In this document: piece after piece, positions 21,781 to 31,650 of the stretch
How positions within the stretch are numbered: the stretch's first letter is position 1
Layout of the letters: every line of letters begins with the position of its first letter
NCBI GenBank assembly: GCA_003339415.1
Contig: PDHQ01000037.1
Span: forward strand, 62,001-126,000
DNA length: 64,000 nt
Direction of reading: 5' to 3'
Source: Ophiocordyceps camponoti-saundersi (nom. inval.)
Taxonomy: Eukaryota > Ascomycota > Sordariomycetes > Hypocreales > Ophiocordycipitaceae
The notes under the pieces: generated by a model
Told to the model about the DNA's origin: nothing
The model's input: the letters and a program-made list of their open reading frames with translations, nothing else
The model's database searches: none
Made by a program: the position numbers and the translations under genes

Positions 21781-24022
21781 CTTAAGTATAAGGTTTAGGC
21801 GCGGGGGATAGTCCTTAATATTTTTACCGTATAACTATTATTATTTATTTACCTCGTACCTTATACCCTGCTCTTACCTTCGCTCCCCGCTTTACTTAGC
21901 CCCGCTTAGCCCGCTTAGCCCTCTTACCCCTCTTCTTACCCCGCCCTCCGCCTTATCCTCTACGCCTAATAATGCCTCTAACGCCCGTAAGCTTATCCTC
22001 TAAGCTATTATTATCGCTCTCCGCTATACGCTTTAACGTCGCTAACGCGGACTTCGTAAAAGTAAGCTTTAATACTTAAATAAGGTCCGGCTTAGGCTCT
22101 AGCTTCGTTACTCCCCTGCCCTCCTCCTCCGTACCTTTTATTACCTCCGCTCCGCTTACCTCCTCCTTCGCTCCGCTCGCCCCTTTAACTTTATCCGCCC
22201 CCTCTTTATTACCTCCGACCGTTACCTAATCCGACCCGCTCCTTAACGTCGATACGATAATAATTAGCGTCTAGGCCGCCGCCCCGTCCTCCTCCGCCTC
22301 CGACTCCTCCTTCGGCTCCGGCTCCTACTCCGCTCTTAGGCGATTTAAGTTAAGAGTACGCTAAAGCTCGAAAATATTCTTTAAAATATATCTAAATTAG
22401 TTAACTTTAACGTAATCTGCTACCGCCTAATTAAAGTTACTCCGGACTTAGTTAATATTATACGCTATATTATATATAGAAAATTAAAAATCCCGCACCT
22501 CCGCTTATATTTCTAACCGAAACTCCTATAAAAACCTTATAATATAGTCCTCTTAAGTAATAATAGTAATAATAATAGTAATTATCGTTATTACGGGTAC
22601 CGCCTCCTTTACCTCCGCTACGGACTTTATTATTATTATTATAATTATTATTAATTAAGCTAGCGCTTTCGCTACCGCGCCCTTTACTACCGCCTCCGCT
22701 TCCTTCTCCGCGTCCGCTATTACCGCCTACTCCGCTTACAGTCTAATTACTATATTTATTACCGCCGCCGTTATCGTCGTCGCTCCGCCCCCCTCTCCGC
22801 CTCCCGCTCCGCCCGCACTAATAGTTATCTATCTACTTAATATTCCGGGGTAAGCTAGCACTAGTATATAAGACTCCTAGGGAGGAGTATTAGTAGTTAT
22901 TATAGCGGGAGTAATATTAAGGGCGGCCGCTAAAATAGCTAACCCCGCTAGGGCGCTCGCTTATACCGTTATCGTTATTATATTAAATTAAAGCTCCGAC
23001 GTTTTATTCCGCCTTTATATATTATATAGGTTAACTTAGATTTTCTCCTATTACTTACTATTAGCCGTATCCGAAACTCCGCTCCGCTTTACCCCGCCCC
23101 GCCCCGTATTTACTAGTAAGCTACTTAGCTATTCTCCTCCGCTAATATACCGCGCCGCTTCTATTATAGCGGCACGTAACTCCTCCGAATATATCTATAA
23201 CTTAGTTAGCACTCTAAGCTTTAACTTTAGCCTAACCTCCGGTATTACTTACTTCCCGATACTTATATTAGGCCTTAGTATAGTCGTAATAATTAGCTAA
23301 TCGCGGGCTTATATATTTTATTAGCTTTATATATAGCTAGCGCTATATAACGTTACTTACCTTATTATTTCTAATATAAGACCTTATAGTTAGCTAATCG
23401 GGCTACGCACGTAATATAGGGGAGGTTATAGGGCTTGCCGCGGATAATCTTAGGTATATTCGTCGCTATTACTTTATTAGCATAGCCACGTGACCTCTTT
23501 GCCTTCCCTCCGTTATAAAAGTCGAAGGGAAGGGTCGAGGGAGGGGGTTAGAAACGCACCTTTTTCTAAGGATAATAAAAAGAAGAAAAAGAGGAAAGGA
23601 AGAGGGAGGCAGAAAAGGAAGAGATATAGCCCCCCCCCCCTCTAATTACTAATATATAATAAAGCGGCTACCCCGCCACTCTGCCTTACCCCCCCTCGGA
23701 CTTTCCTTCCTCCGCCCCGCCCCGCACCGCCTCGCCTCGCACCGCCCCGCACCGCCCCGCTCCTTCCGCCCCGTGCCTTGCGGACTTTCCTTTCTCCGCC
23801 CTCCCCTCCTTACCCCACTTTTTTATATTATCCGAGACTACCCCCGGGCAGCAGGCTCGTTATACTATACCGCCGCTAACTACCGCTATACCCTTATATA
23901 AGCGTATAGTAAGCTTTTCCTTTATAGTTAGGGGGTTTTGCCCCACTTTAGGGGATTTTTCCTACTTAATATATTATAGAAGCTTTAGATACTATAAAGG
24001 CCCCTAGTATATAAATAATAAT
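21781..24022 (+). other. LINE1 3' region, GC-rich, possible extra frame
   Basis: About 2.2 kb after ORF2. A + frame is open from roughly 21900 to 23490 except for TAA/TAG and would be Ser/Ala/Pro/Ile-rich low complexity. Because the DNA is GC-rich other frames are partly open as well, so this may be 3' UTR. It holds a C-rich minisatellite (23690-23770), a CACGTG at about 23489, a polyC run near 23628-23640 and a terminal G/T-rich hairpin motif (23929-23970) before the tail. The truncated copy at 52678-54110 consists only of this region. Confidence 0.6.
23695..23770 (+). repeat. CCGCCCCGCA-type minisatellite (G-quadruplex-prone on minus strand)
   Basis: Repeats of a CCGC(C)CCGCAC-like 10- to 11-bp unit. 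The inverted partner lies at 52975-53040 in the truncated LINE copy. On the G-rich strand four or more GGGG/GGCGG runs follow each other closely. Confidence 0.7.
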
Positions 24023-24037
24023 AAGTTAATATTAGTT

Positions 24038-24728
24038 TATATAAAGTTAAATTTTAATAAGCTATATATATATTATTATACCGAATACTTTTTTTAGTAT
24101 ATTAATAGTAAGCGGTTATTAGCTAAGATACCTATTCTTAATAAGCGTTAATAGCTAGCTTCTATCTACTTATATAGCTAATATAATTCTAATATAAGGG
24201 TATTTTTTTAATATTACTATACTTAATATTATTACGCTATACTTAAAATAATAATATAAGCGGCGGCGGGGATATAAAAAGATTACGCTTAGTAAGTTAT
24301 ATTTAATAAGGTATAATAAATATCGCCGCTAATATAAGTAATAGTATTTACGAACGCGGGCGAAAAGTAATCGTAGATATTATAAAAAAAGCTTATAAAG
24401 AGCGCGTAAAGAAGATAAAAGTAGGACGCGCGTAATATATATTCGAAGCTAAGTTTAAAATATATTAGAAATTAGGTTAATCTTAACTTATAGCTAATAT
24501 AAATTAAAGCTAGAATTAATATACCTTCGCGCTACTAGCGAATTAAAGCCTTAAGAGTATTATCGTTATTAATATTATTCTTAGACTTAGGATTTAAAAT
24601 AATAATTTAATAACCGCGCGGAGTAGTAAGCGTATAAGGGGGCGGTCCTAATATATAATAGATTTTAAGTTAAGGTTAGTAAAAGCTTATTACGATATTA
24701 ACTTAAGATTAACTTAAACTTACTTTTT

Positions 24729-24816
<88 letters not shown>

Positions 24817-25863
24817 GGTAGAAGGAAAAGGAAAAAAATAAAAAGCTTAAGCGCGAGGTAGTTTATAAGTAAAATGCTAAGTTACTAATTTACCCCGCTA
24901 AATAAGGTATATACTTACCCCTCCTATAAGTAGTATATTAATATATATTAACCCCTTTTACGGATATAAGAGGTATATACCTTTTAGGTATAAATACCCC
25001 CCCCCCCCTTTTTAAAATTTTTTTTCCTTTCCCTTTTTATAATTACCTTAATTTTTCTTATCTATTTTTCGTAGATAACCCGGCGAAAGTTTACTAAGTA
25101 TCGCGTTCTTTATTTAATATACTATATTACGTTTATTCTTTATTTCTTTAGTCCTCGGATTAGAAAAAGAATACTATTAAAGGATTATAATATTTTCGGG
25201 GTTAAGAATCACGCTACCTTAGGGGTATTATAATATAAAAATTATAATAACTTAGCGGAATTACGAATATTATAATATAGGAACGCTTAGTATTATAAGA
25301 AGAAAATAACTTCTACTAGCTATAGGGGTTTACTAGTTAATAAGGGAGATTCCCCCTCGCGCGGCTAATATTTACTAGGGGTTTTTAAAATAAGATACCC
25401 TAGTAATATCCTTATAGCTAGCTTATATTATATTTAAGGGAGTTACTTACTAGTCCCTTAGTTTAAAAATAACTAAGCTAAGAGATTAGCTTATAATAGT
25501 AGCTAATAATATATAGCGTTAAGCTTTATATTAATAATAATATATAGCGTTAGGTTTATTACCTAAACTTTATTTATTATTTATAAAATATAAATAATAG
25601 GGAGACGCGATATATAGCTTAATATATACCGTTTTAGGAAATTATATTAAAATTATTAAGAAATATATTAGATATCGGCACGATATCGACCTAAATTTAT
25701 CTATAAATTAGTAAGGTAAGGGTATCTATTAGTCCTAAACTATATAAGTTCTTAAAAATAGAGAAATAATTCGATTTACGAGAGCTACTAAAGGAACCTA
25801 ATTATACTTAAACTACTTACTTAATAAATATATATTCCTAACTATAAAAAGAAAAGCTATTAA
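24038..25863 (+). other. E interior after LINE1
   Basis: Continues E after the LINE target site. The + frame stays open with TAA/TAG stops to about 24730. It is basic with a Gly-Gly-Gly-Asp segment (about 24260-24275) and leads into the AAT repeat. Then come the GTATATAC/TATA/C-tract region (24905-25020) and AT-rich DNA up to the 3' LTR. It matches 1-1492 in the window-start copy. No enzymatic motif was found. Confidence 0.65.
24735..24815 (+). repeat. (AAT)n microsatellite, about 27 units
   Basis: An uninterrupted AAT/ATA/TAA triplet run. The counterpart in the window-start copy (486-517) has about ten units, so the length changed after the copies separated. In the gag-like frame it codes for Asn. 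Confidence 0.85.
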
Positions 25864-26371
25864 TATTAGAATATATATATCGCTAGCTATTTAGGAATAT
25901 AATACGCGTTAAATACGCGTAATACGCGTTATAGAGATAACTATCTTTATATAAATAAAATAGGAGGTTAGGAATATATATAAAAAGAAGTTAAACTTAA
26001 GATAATACTAATCTAAGATTAGTATAATATTAATATAATATACGAAGTTAATATAGGAGGAAGATAAAAAGGTAGTTAGTAAGAGGAGGAATATATATAT
26101 AATATACTTACTTTTTTATACTCTTAGAGAGAAAGATAAGTTATAAGTAAAGTTATTATTTAATCTTTTATAACTTTATTAGCCGGAGTATATCGTGCGG
26201 TAGACGTAATATTCCTATACGCTATATAATCCGGATAAGTTACCCGAACCCTATTATCTAAGTTAATATAGTATATATATTTTAAGTTTAATCTATTAAT
26301 ATCTCTGCTATAAGAAGTTTATAATACGACTCTAGCTACCTATTCGGCTTAGGAAAGATGCCTAACCGACA
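25864..26371 (+). repeat. 3' LTR of E (508 bp)
   Basis: The same 508-bp length as the 5' LTR. It keeps the unmutated end GCCTAACCGACA and more CG/TG dinucleotides (for example around 26190) than the 5' copy, so the two LTRs were mutated unequally. Confidence 0.92.
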
Positions 26372-28200
26372 TTTTCTATTTTTCTATCTTAACGTAATCT
26401 CCTAGCGTAATAAGGCTTTATTTAAACTACGCCTCGATTTCCCTAATCGGGGTATCTAATAAAGGATAAATAATTAAGTTTAGGGTAATACTTTTATAAG
26501 ATATAAGTCTTAAAGTACTTATTATTATAATACTTACTTATCTAAAATACGATATATAGTTAGTATCGTCCTTATTACTTATTTTCTCCTAGTCTATTTA
26601 ATATCGAAGATATTTTAGAAGGTTTATTATATTTAGCTTATTATAGTTACAGATTACCTTTTCTATATTACTTTTATTCTTAGCTATCTTATTTTCTTTT
26701 AGGTTAGCTAATTTTATTTCTAGTAACTTTTCTACTCTTCTAAGCTATCTTAAATACTTAAGTAACTATCTATTCGTTAACTCCGGTTTCTTTACTATTT
26801 ATTTAAGACCTACTACCTTATATATTTTCTTCTATATAAACTTAAGTAATATTATTTTTACTTACTTATTAATAGATATTACTAGCTTTCGCTAAATCTA
26901 AGGCTATAATATTTTATCTACTTTTTTCTATACTATTTTTAGCTACCCCGCTATCTAGCCCTTATAAGAGGTAGCTATTAGTTTTTTAGAAAATCTTACT
27001 TTACCTAGGAGGCTAGTTATTTAATAATAGCGGATAAAATATCCTTAACCTTTTCTAAAATAAGCTTATTATCTTTAACGAATATAATCTTATCTTTATT
27101 ATTAGCGATTACTTTTAGATATTTAAGGGCTTATAGTATCTTCCTATTTAGCTTAAATAAATTAAGTGCTAGGAAAATCGGAATAATCTAAGTAGTGCTT
27201 TTTAAGCTAGTAATCTTTAGCTATTCCTTTACGTAGTATTTTATAGCCTTAACGCGTCTTAGCTATACGCGGCCTAATAGAATATCCTAATCGTTATAAT
27301 CTCCTAGTATATATATTTTCACGTTAGCTAAGATTCTTACTATAATTACTTAAAGGTAGGTAACCTTTTTAATAATTATAAGTTCGTTATTCGCTATTTT
27401 AATTATACTTAGTTAAGGTAACTAGATTACGAGAAGGGCGTTATTAGCTATAAAGGCCTTATTAACTAAATTAACTATAAAGCCTCCGTTTAATATAATA
27501 GTAATATACCGATAACTTTTAATATAGCTTTCGATATACCTTAATATTAATAAGATAGCTTTACCTAGCGCTATAATATTTTTCTAAACTACTTAATTAA
27601 GCGTATTATAAGATAGAATATCTACTAGTAGGTTTTATAATTCGAATAGTAAGATAAGATTCGTAATAACCTTTTTACCTTTTAGGAACTTAATTTTCTT
27701 CTAATATTATATTAGTTTATTAAGTTACGTATAAATCGATAATATAACCTAAAATAATTAAAGGATACTTAATATTACCGGGGTATTTTTTAACTTATCT
27801 CTTAGTTTAAATAACGGAATATTATATTCTTCTATAGCTTAGATTTTCTCTAACTTATATCGTTTTTTAGCTAGCTTAGGCTTTTAAAGGTAAGTCTAAA
27901 CTTTTACTTTTAGAGGTAGTAATCGTATAGTTAGTCTTAGGATAGGCCTAGGAATAGTTAGAGTTAGTATATCCTTTAAAGCTAGGCCTTCCCTAGCGTT
28001 ATTATTAGGCTCTATACTTAGTATAACCGATCGGCGGCGAATCTCCTACTCTAATTTATCTCGTTATAGTTTATTTAAGTTATCTAAGTTAAATTCTACT
28101 CTATACTTAATATAACTAATCGGCGGCGAATCTCCTATTTTAATTTATCTTATTATAATTTATCTAAGTTATCTAAGTTAAATTCTACTTTAGGGCGCGG
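26372..28200 (-). pseudogene. G1 region between gag and RT (unassigned)
   Basis: Minus-strand frames are open with TAA/TAG stops for several hundred bases (for example 27330-26900). A protease would be expected here in a gypsy element, but I cannot point to a clear Asp-Thr/Ser-Gly. A Leu-Gly-Asp-containing segment reads near 27310. The sequence joins 15516 across element E. Confidence 0.45.
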
Positions 28201-29900
28201 TTTAGTTACGTAGCCTTGCGTAAGTTAAGAAGTTAGGACCGTCTTTTCTTTCTAATAAGAGGTTTAAATATTAGGTCTCTAGGCGGCATAAGTTTATCCC
28301 TATATAAAATTAATATTAGGCGTAGTAAGATCTAAAGCTTTTCTATTTAGATTTTTTACTATAGGTAGCTCCGGTAATATCCTAATTATATATCTTATTA
28401 GTAATTAAATATTTATATTTAAACTAATAACTATTAAATTCTTTACTAATAGTCTAGGGCTAATACCTTAACGTAGTTATTAGCGTTTTTATTCCTTTAT
28501 CTCCTTTACGTAAATTTCCTAATAAGCTTTCCGCTACTAAAATACTTCTCTATTAAATAAAGCTATAGATAGATAATTATAGCCTATATAGCCCTATTCG
28601 CTATATTTAAAATATTACTATAAATCTAAGTTAGGAGGTTAATATCTAGGTCCTATACTTAGTAGTTTAGGGGCTTAAGGCTACTATTATAATATATTTA
28701 AAAAATTCTATAATAGATATCCTTAATTCTATACCTAACTATTAGTTTATCTAAGTATACCTTATATACTTAAATATCTGCTAGTAAAACGGCCTCCTAA
28801 GTTCTATAAGTACTTACTTAACTTACTTACTACTATAATATTAGATTATTCTATTAATTTAGCTATCTTAGTTATTATCTCTTATTACTTAGCTATTACT
28901 TTTTACGGATCTATTTTTATAGCTAGCACTCTATTAGTATCTTTTTTATTTTTTTTAGATACTATATTATATAAGTTATATATAGTAAGTTAAATATTAG
29001 ACTATATTAAGCTTACCGTTACTATTAATAACTTCTACTTACTATTAACGTAAAGGCGCTTAATAATAGCCTACTTATATTATTTATCTTTCTCGGCGTT
29101 TTTAGTTATCTAATTTAAAAAGTTAGTAAGTAAAATCCGTTAAGTTTCTAACTTTATTTAGCTATAAAAAGCCTCCGCTTATTTTATATAATTAGCTAAT
29201 AATTTTCTTTTCTTATAACTAAACTTATACGCCTTTATAATAAAAGTACTCTTTACGATTAAATTTACCTCCTTAAACTTATTTATAAATAGAGTTACTA
29301 ACTTAAACTAAGTATAATTTTTGTTATCTAACTTATTATATTAGTTAGTAGCTTTACTATAAAGACCTAAAGAGAAGATCTCCCTAATAATAATATTATA
29401 TATCTCTCCTTAAATACCTAATAGTACTATATTAGTATTATACTAATCGAGGTACCTTTTAGCTAAGATATCTTTCGGGTATTTAATAAATAGCTTAAGC
29501 CCTAATAGTAAAATTAACGCTATTATAACGTAACGCTTATACTTAGGTTTAATAATACTCCCTTATATTAGTATAAGGTATATAATCGTTAAATTAGTTT
29601 AATTTACTAGGGGAAAGGGATAAAGTAAATAATATAGTAAACTTTCTAATAAATTAAGTAAACCTTATAATAAACCTATATCTAATATTATCTTCTAATC
29701 TTCTACCTTAAAATACTCCTTAAGTATACTTTAATAACTTACCTTTACTTATAATACTTATAATTACTAAATATCTAGTAAAACTAAGTTTTTTTTTATT
29801 AGATATATCTATTTCTTCGAATTAAAAAACTTTTAGCGTTAATTTATCTAGGAAAATTATATACCCCTAATTTTTTTTACTTACTTATCCTAATATTCTT
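28200..29900 (-). pseudogene. G1 gag with CCHC zinc knuckle
   Basis: Minus strand. A Lys/Leu/Gln-rich helical segment (about 29350-28900) resembles the retrotransposon gag capsid region. The segment 28614-28573 gives a perfect CX2CX4HX4C knuckle when Tyr codons are read as RIP-altered Cys or His. A less clear Cys/His-type segment precedes it at about 28700. This places gag at the element's 5' end, next to the 5' LTR at 30244-30440, in the order expected for Ty3/gypsy. Confidence 0.75.
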
Positions 29901-30243
29901 CTTATCTTAATTACCTTCGGCGATAATAAAGAAAGGAAAAAAAGGGAAAACTATCCGCACTTACGGGGTTTTCTTATATTCTCTTATCCTCTTTCCCCCC
30001 TTATTCTTACTTATATAGTCCTTCCTACCTTACTTATTATAAGGCCGCTTTTTTAGTAATAATAGGTAGCTATAGCTAGACTTACTTTAAGTAGCTCCCG
30101 CTTAACTTAATTAAAACTTACTTCGCTTCCTAATTTAGTAATCTGCCGAAATTTTTAAATACTTAGCTATTATTACTAGATAATATTATTATATTAATTT
30201 TATAGCTTATATAATAACGCGCTAAATCCTAGTCTTATTATTA
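29901..30243 (-). other. G1 5' leader
   Basis: Between the 5' LTR and gag on the minus strand. It has a polypyrimidine-rich piece on the + strand (29985-30000). The primer binding site should lie directly beside 30243, but I cannot match the RIP-altered sequence to a tRNA end. Confidence 0.4.
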
Positions 30244-30440
30244 TAAAATCCCTTAATCGGTCTTAGATTATAAGATTAGATTAGATTATATAGTATTATA
30301 TGTTAGGGTATTAGTAGCCGTGATCCTTTTTATATTCGTTTAATAGTAAGTTTAATAATAATAATAATTCCTCTAAGTTCTCCCCTTTTTCCTCTAATCC
30401 CTTGTCCTCTAATACCTTATCCTCTAATACCTATCTAATA
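30244..30440 (-). repeat. 5' LTR of G1 (197 bp)
   Basis: Same length as 7478-7674. It keeps a TG at about 30320 and 30402. The neighbouring bases GTAG (30441-30444) match 7474-7477. Confidence 0.9.
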
Positions 30441-30444
30441 GTAG

Positions 30445-30941
30445 CTATATCCTTATCGAAAGTAAGTTTAATATCCTTACTATTAAGGTAGCGTATAGCT
30501 AGGTATAAATTAAAGTAAATAGCGGTATTAATAGCTTATATAATATCGCGTACTATTTTATTTATAATATTATCTATTATATCCGCTAAGCGAATAATAA
30601 TTTCCTTTCTATAACGTAAGGGAAGTTTTTTTCTAAGTTATATAATAAAATTAAAGCTAATATAACTTATATTTACGTTAAATATCCTCCTTATTTCGTT
30701 ATCTCCGAATATAATAATTTATAAAAAGTAATAATAATAATATTTTTAATTTCCTCGCGCGTAATATAATTAATCTAAATTTAAATTTAATCCGATTTAA
30801 ATTCCTTATAAGCTATTATTATAGCCTAAGCTACGTAGAATATATTAGCTAATATAATACTTAATAGTTAATAATATAGTTCTTTCTTATTTTTATTAAC
30901 TAAGACTTATAATAGTCTTTAATTATATCCGGTATATTTTT
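30445..30941 (+). pseudogene. Relic Y1, segment after G1
   Basis: Aligned by eye with 51470-51780: shared blocks near 30450-30545 and 30625-30670. Joining 7473 to 30445 restores the order seen in Y2. It ends at a solo LTR of family F. Confidence 0.55.
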
Positions 30942-31381
30942 TATTAGAGTTAGTATATAGGAAATGCTAGAATATAATAACAATCTACACGGGGGAGGAG
31001 GAGGATCCATATATAGGAATAAAGAAAGGGGCGTATTACGTAGGACGTATTATAAAGAAGCAGGGCAATAGGAAGTAAGGTAAGTTTCGGTAGTGTTTTT
31101 CATTATAGTATTTTAGATAGGAGCTTTAATAGACTCCTAGTCGATATTAGATTAGTTTCGGGAAGAGATCTAGTTATGCTCGATCTAATATCGAGTATAG
31201 AAAGGGGCGTATACGAAGGAGAAAAGGGGGAATATACGCAAGGATATTTTATATATAAGTAGGACTAGGAATTACCTTAGTAAATAAGATATAGATAATT
31301 ATTAAGAACTAGAAGTATATACTTTTAGTAACTTTAGTTACTATTAACTCCCGCTTACGTAACAGCGAAAGCTAACTAATA
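30942..31381 (+). repeat. Solo LTR of family F, copy 1 (about 440 bp)
   Basis: Starts TATTAGAG and ends GCTAACTAATA, with ancestral termini TGTTAG...CTAACA. It is an inverted relative of 49064-49473. It holds a long hairpin: a 12-bp stem TCGATATTAGAT / ATCTAATATCGA spaced by about 33 nt (31141-31197). It keeps unusually many CA/TG (for example 31060-31115), so it is a younger or less-mutated insertion. I see no clear target duplicate. Confidence 0.75.
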
Positions 31382-31650
31382 TAGTATTTCTAAACTAGTA
31401 TATAGATAAATCTAACCTATGTTCAGAGCGCGTCGTAACCTTAGTTTCTTTACGAAAATTTCTTCCTCCTCCGCCGCGGTCGCGACTACCCCCGGCCGGA
31501 ACTTAGCTAAGTATAGCCCTACTCCGAATTAAACGGCGAATCCGACGCCGCTAATATCTTACCTTTTTCTTTTAGATCGCGCCTTATACTAGGCGCGTAT
31601 TAAGTAAAGCGCAGGTATAAGCGTAACAATATATACTAGCTAGTCTCTTA
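31382..31650 (+). pseudogene. Relic Y1, 3' end
   Basis: Locally GC-rich (31440-31620) and similar to 51990-52185 before the E solo LTR. It probably is the 3' end or 3' UTR of the Y element. The exact end is not visible. Confidence 0.45.

Larger units (their letters stand above)
16813..24022 (+). mobile_element. Full-length Tad1-like LINE (LINE1), 7.2 kb
   Basis: Flanked by a perfect 15-bp target duplicate, AAGTTAATATTAGTT, at 16798-16812 and 24023-24037, and ending in a short AAT-type tail. The order is a short 5' part, ORF1 with zinc knuckles, ORF2 with an endonuclease/exonuclease/phosphatase (EEP) domain and reverse transcriptase, then a long GC-rich 3' region of about 2.2 kb. A 5'-truncated copy lies inverted at 52678-54110. 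The GC-rich character sets it apart from neighbours, so it is either younger or originally much richer in GC. Confidence 0.92.
15517..26371 (+). mobile_element. Family-E non-autonomous LTR retrotransposon, about 3.6 kb, containing LINE1
   Basis: Two LTRs of exactly 508 bp (15517-16024, 25864-26371) bound an interior of about 2.6 kb once LINE1 is removed. The flanks TTTTT (15512-15516) and TTTTC (26372-26376) are a near-perfect 5-bp target duplicate inside G1. The interior has gag-like reading frame fragments, a GTATATAC/TATA/C-tract region and a long AAT repeat, but no protease, RT, RNase H or integrase motif. Three E copies plus a solo LTR in 64 kb show that it was mobilised by another element. 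Confidence 0.88.
7478..30440 (-). mobile_element. Ty3/gypsy retrotransposon G1, about 10.2 kb, with two nested insertions
   Basis: It is bounded by two 197-bp LTRs in the same orientation (7478-7674 and 30244-30440). The target duplicate GTAG is at 7474-7477 and 30441-30444. Relic Y1 reads across the site when the element is removed, and Y2 shows the uninterrupted arrangement. Minus-strand order is 5' LTR, gag with zinc knuckle (about 28200-29900), an unassigned part (26372-28200), reverse transcriptase, integrase (15516-12550), an unusually long 3' region (12545-7675) and 3' LTR. Inside sit LINE2 (9321-11191) and E (15517-26371). RT-before-IN order makes it gypsy, not copia. Confidence 0.88.

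Noticed and set aside
22650..23300. Minus-strand Ala/Gly-rich gene in the LINE 3' region
   Set aside because: Minus frames are partly open because the DNA is GC-rich, but the truncated copy has its tail and target duplicate oriented so that this region is the LINE 3' end. No independent element ends are seen.
23620..23650. Assembly artefact at poly-C tracts
   Set aside because: The tract recurs in the inverted copy (about 53108-53118), so it is a feature of the LINE, although the exact length may be uncertain.
24253..25180. LTR of a separate element because it repeats 1-880
   Set aside because: It is internal to E: both copies are followed at the same distance by the 508-bp LTR, and no TG...CA ends or target duplicate surround the 900-bp block.
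26372..30243. Separate LINE on the minus strand
   Set aside because: The zinc-knuckle frame first looked like LINE ORF1, but the adjacent 197-bp LTR, its partner at 7478 and the pol half beyond element E make it the gag of gypsy G1.
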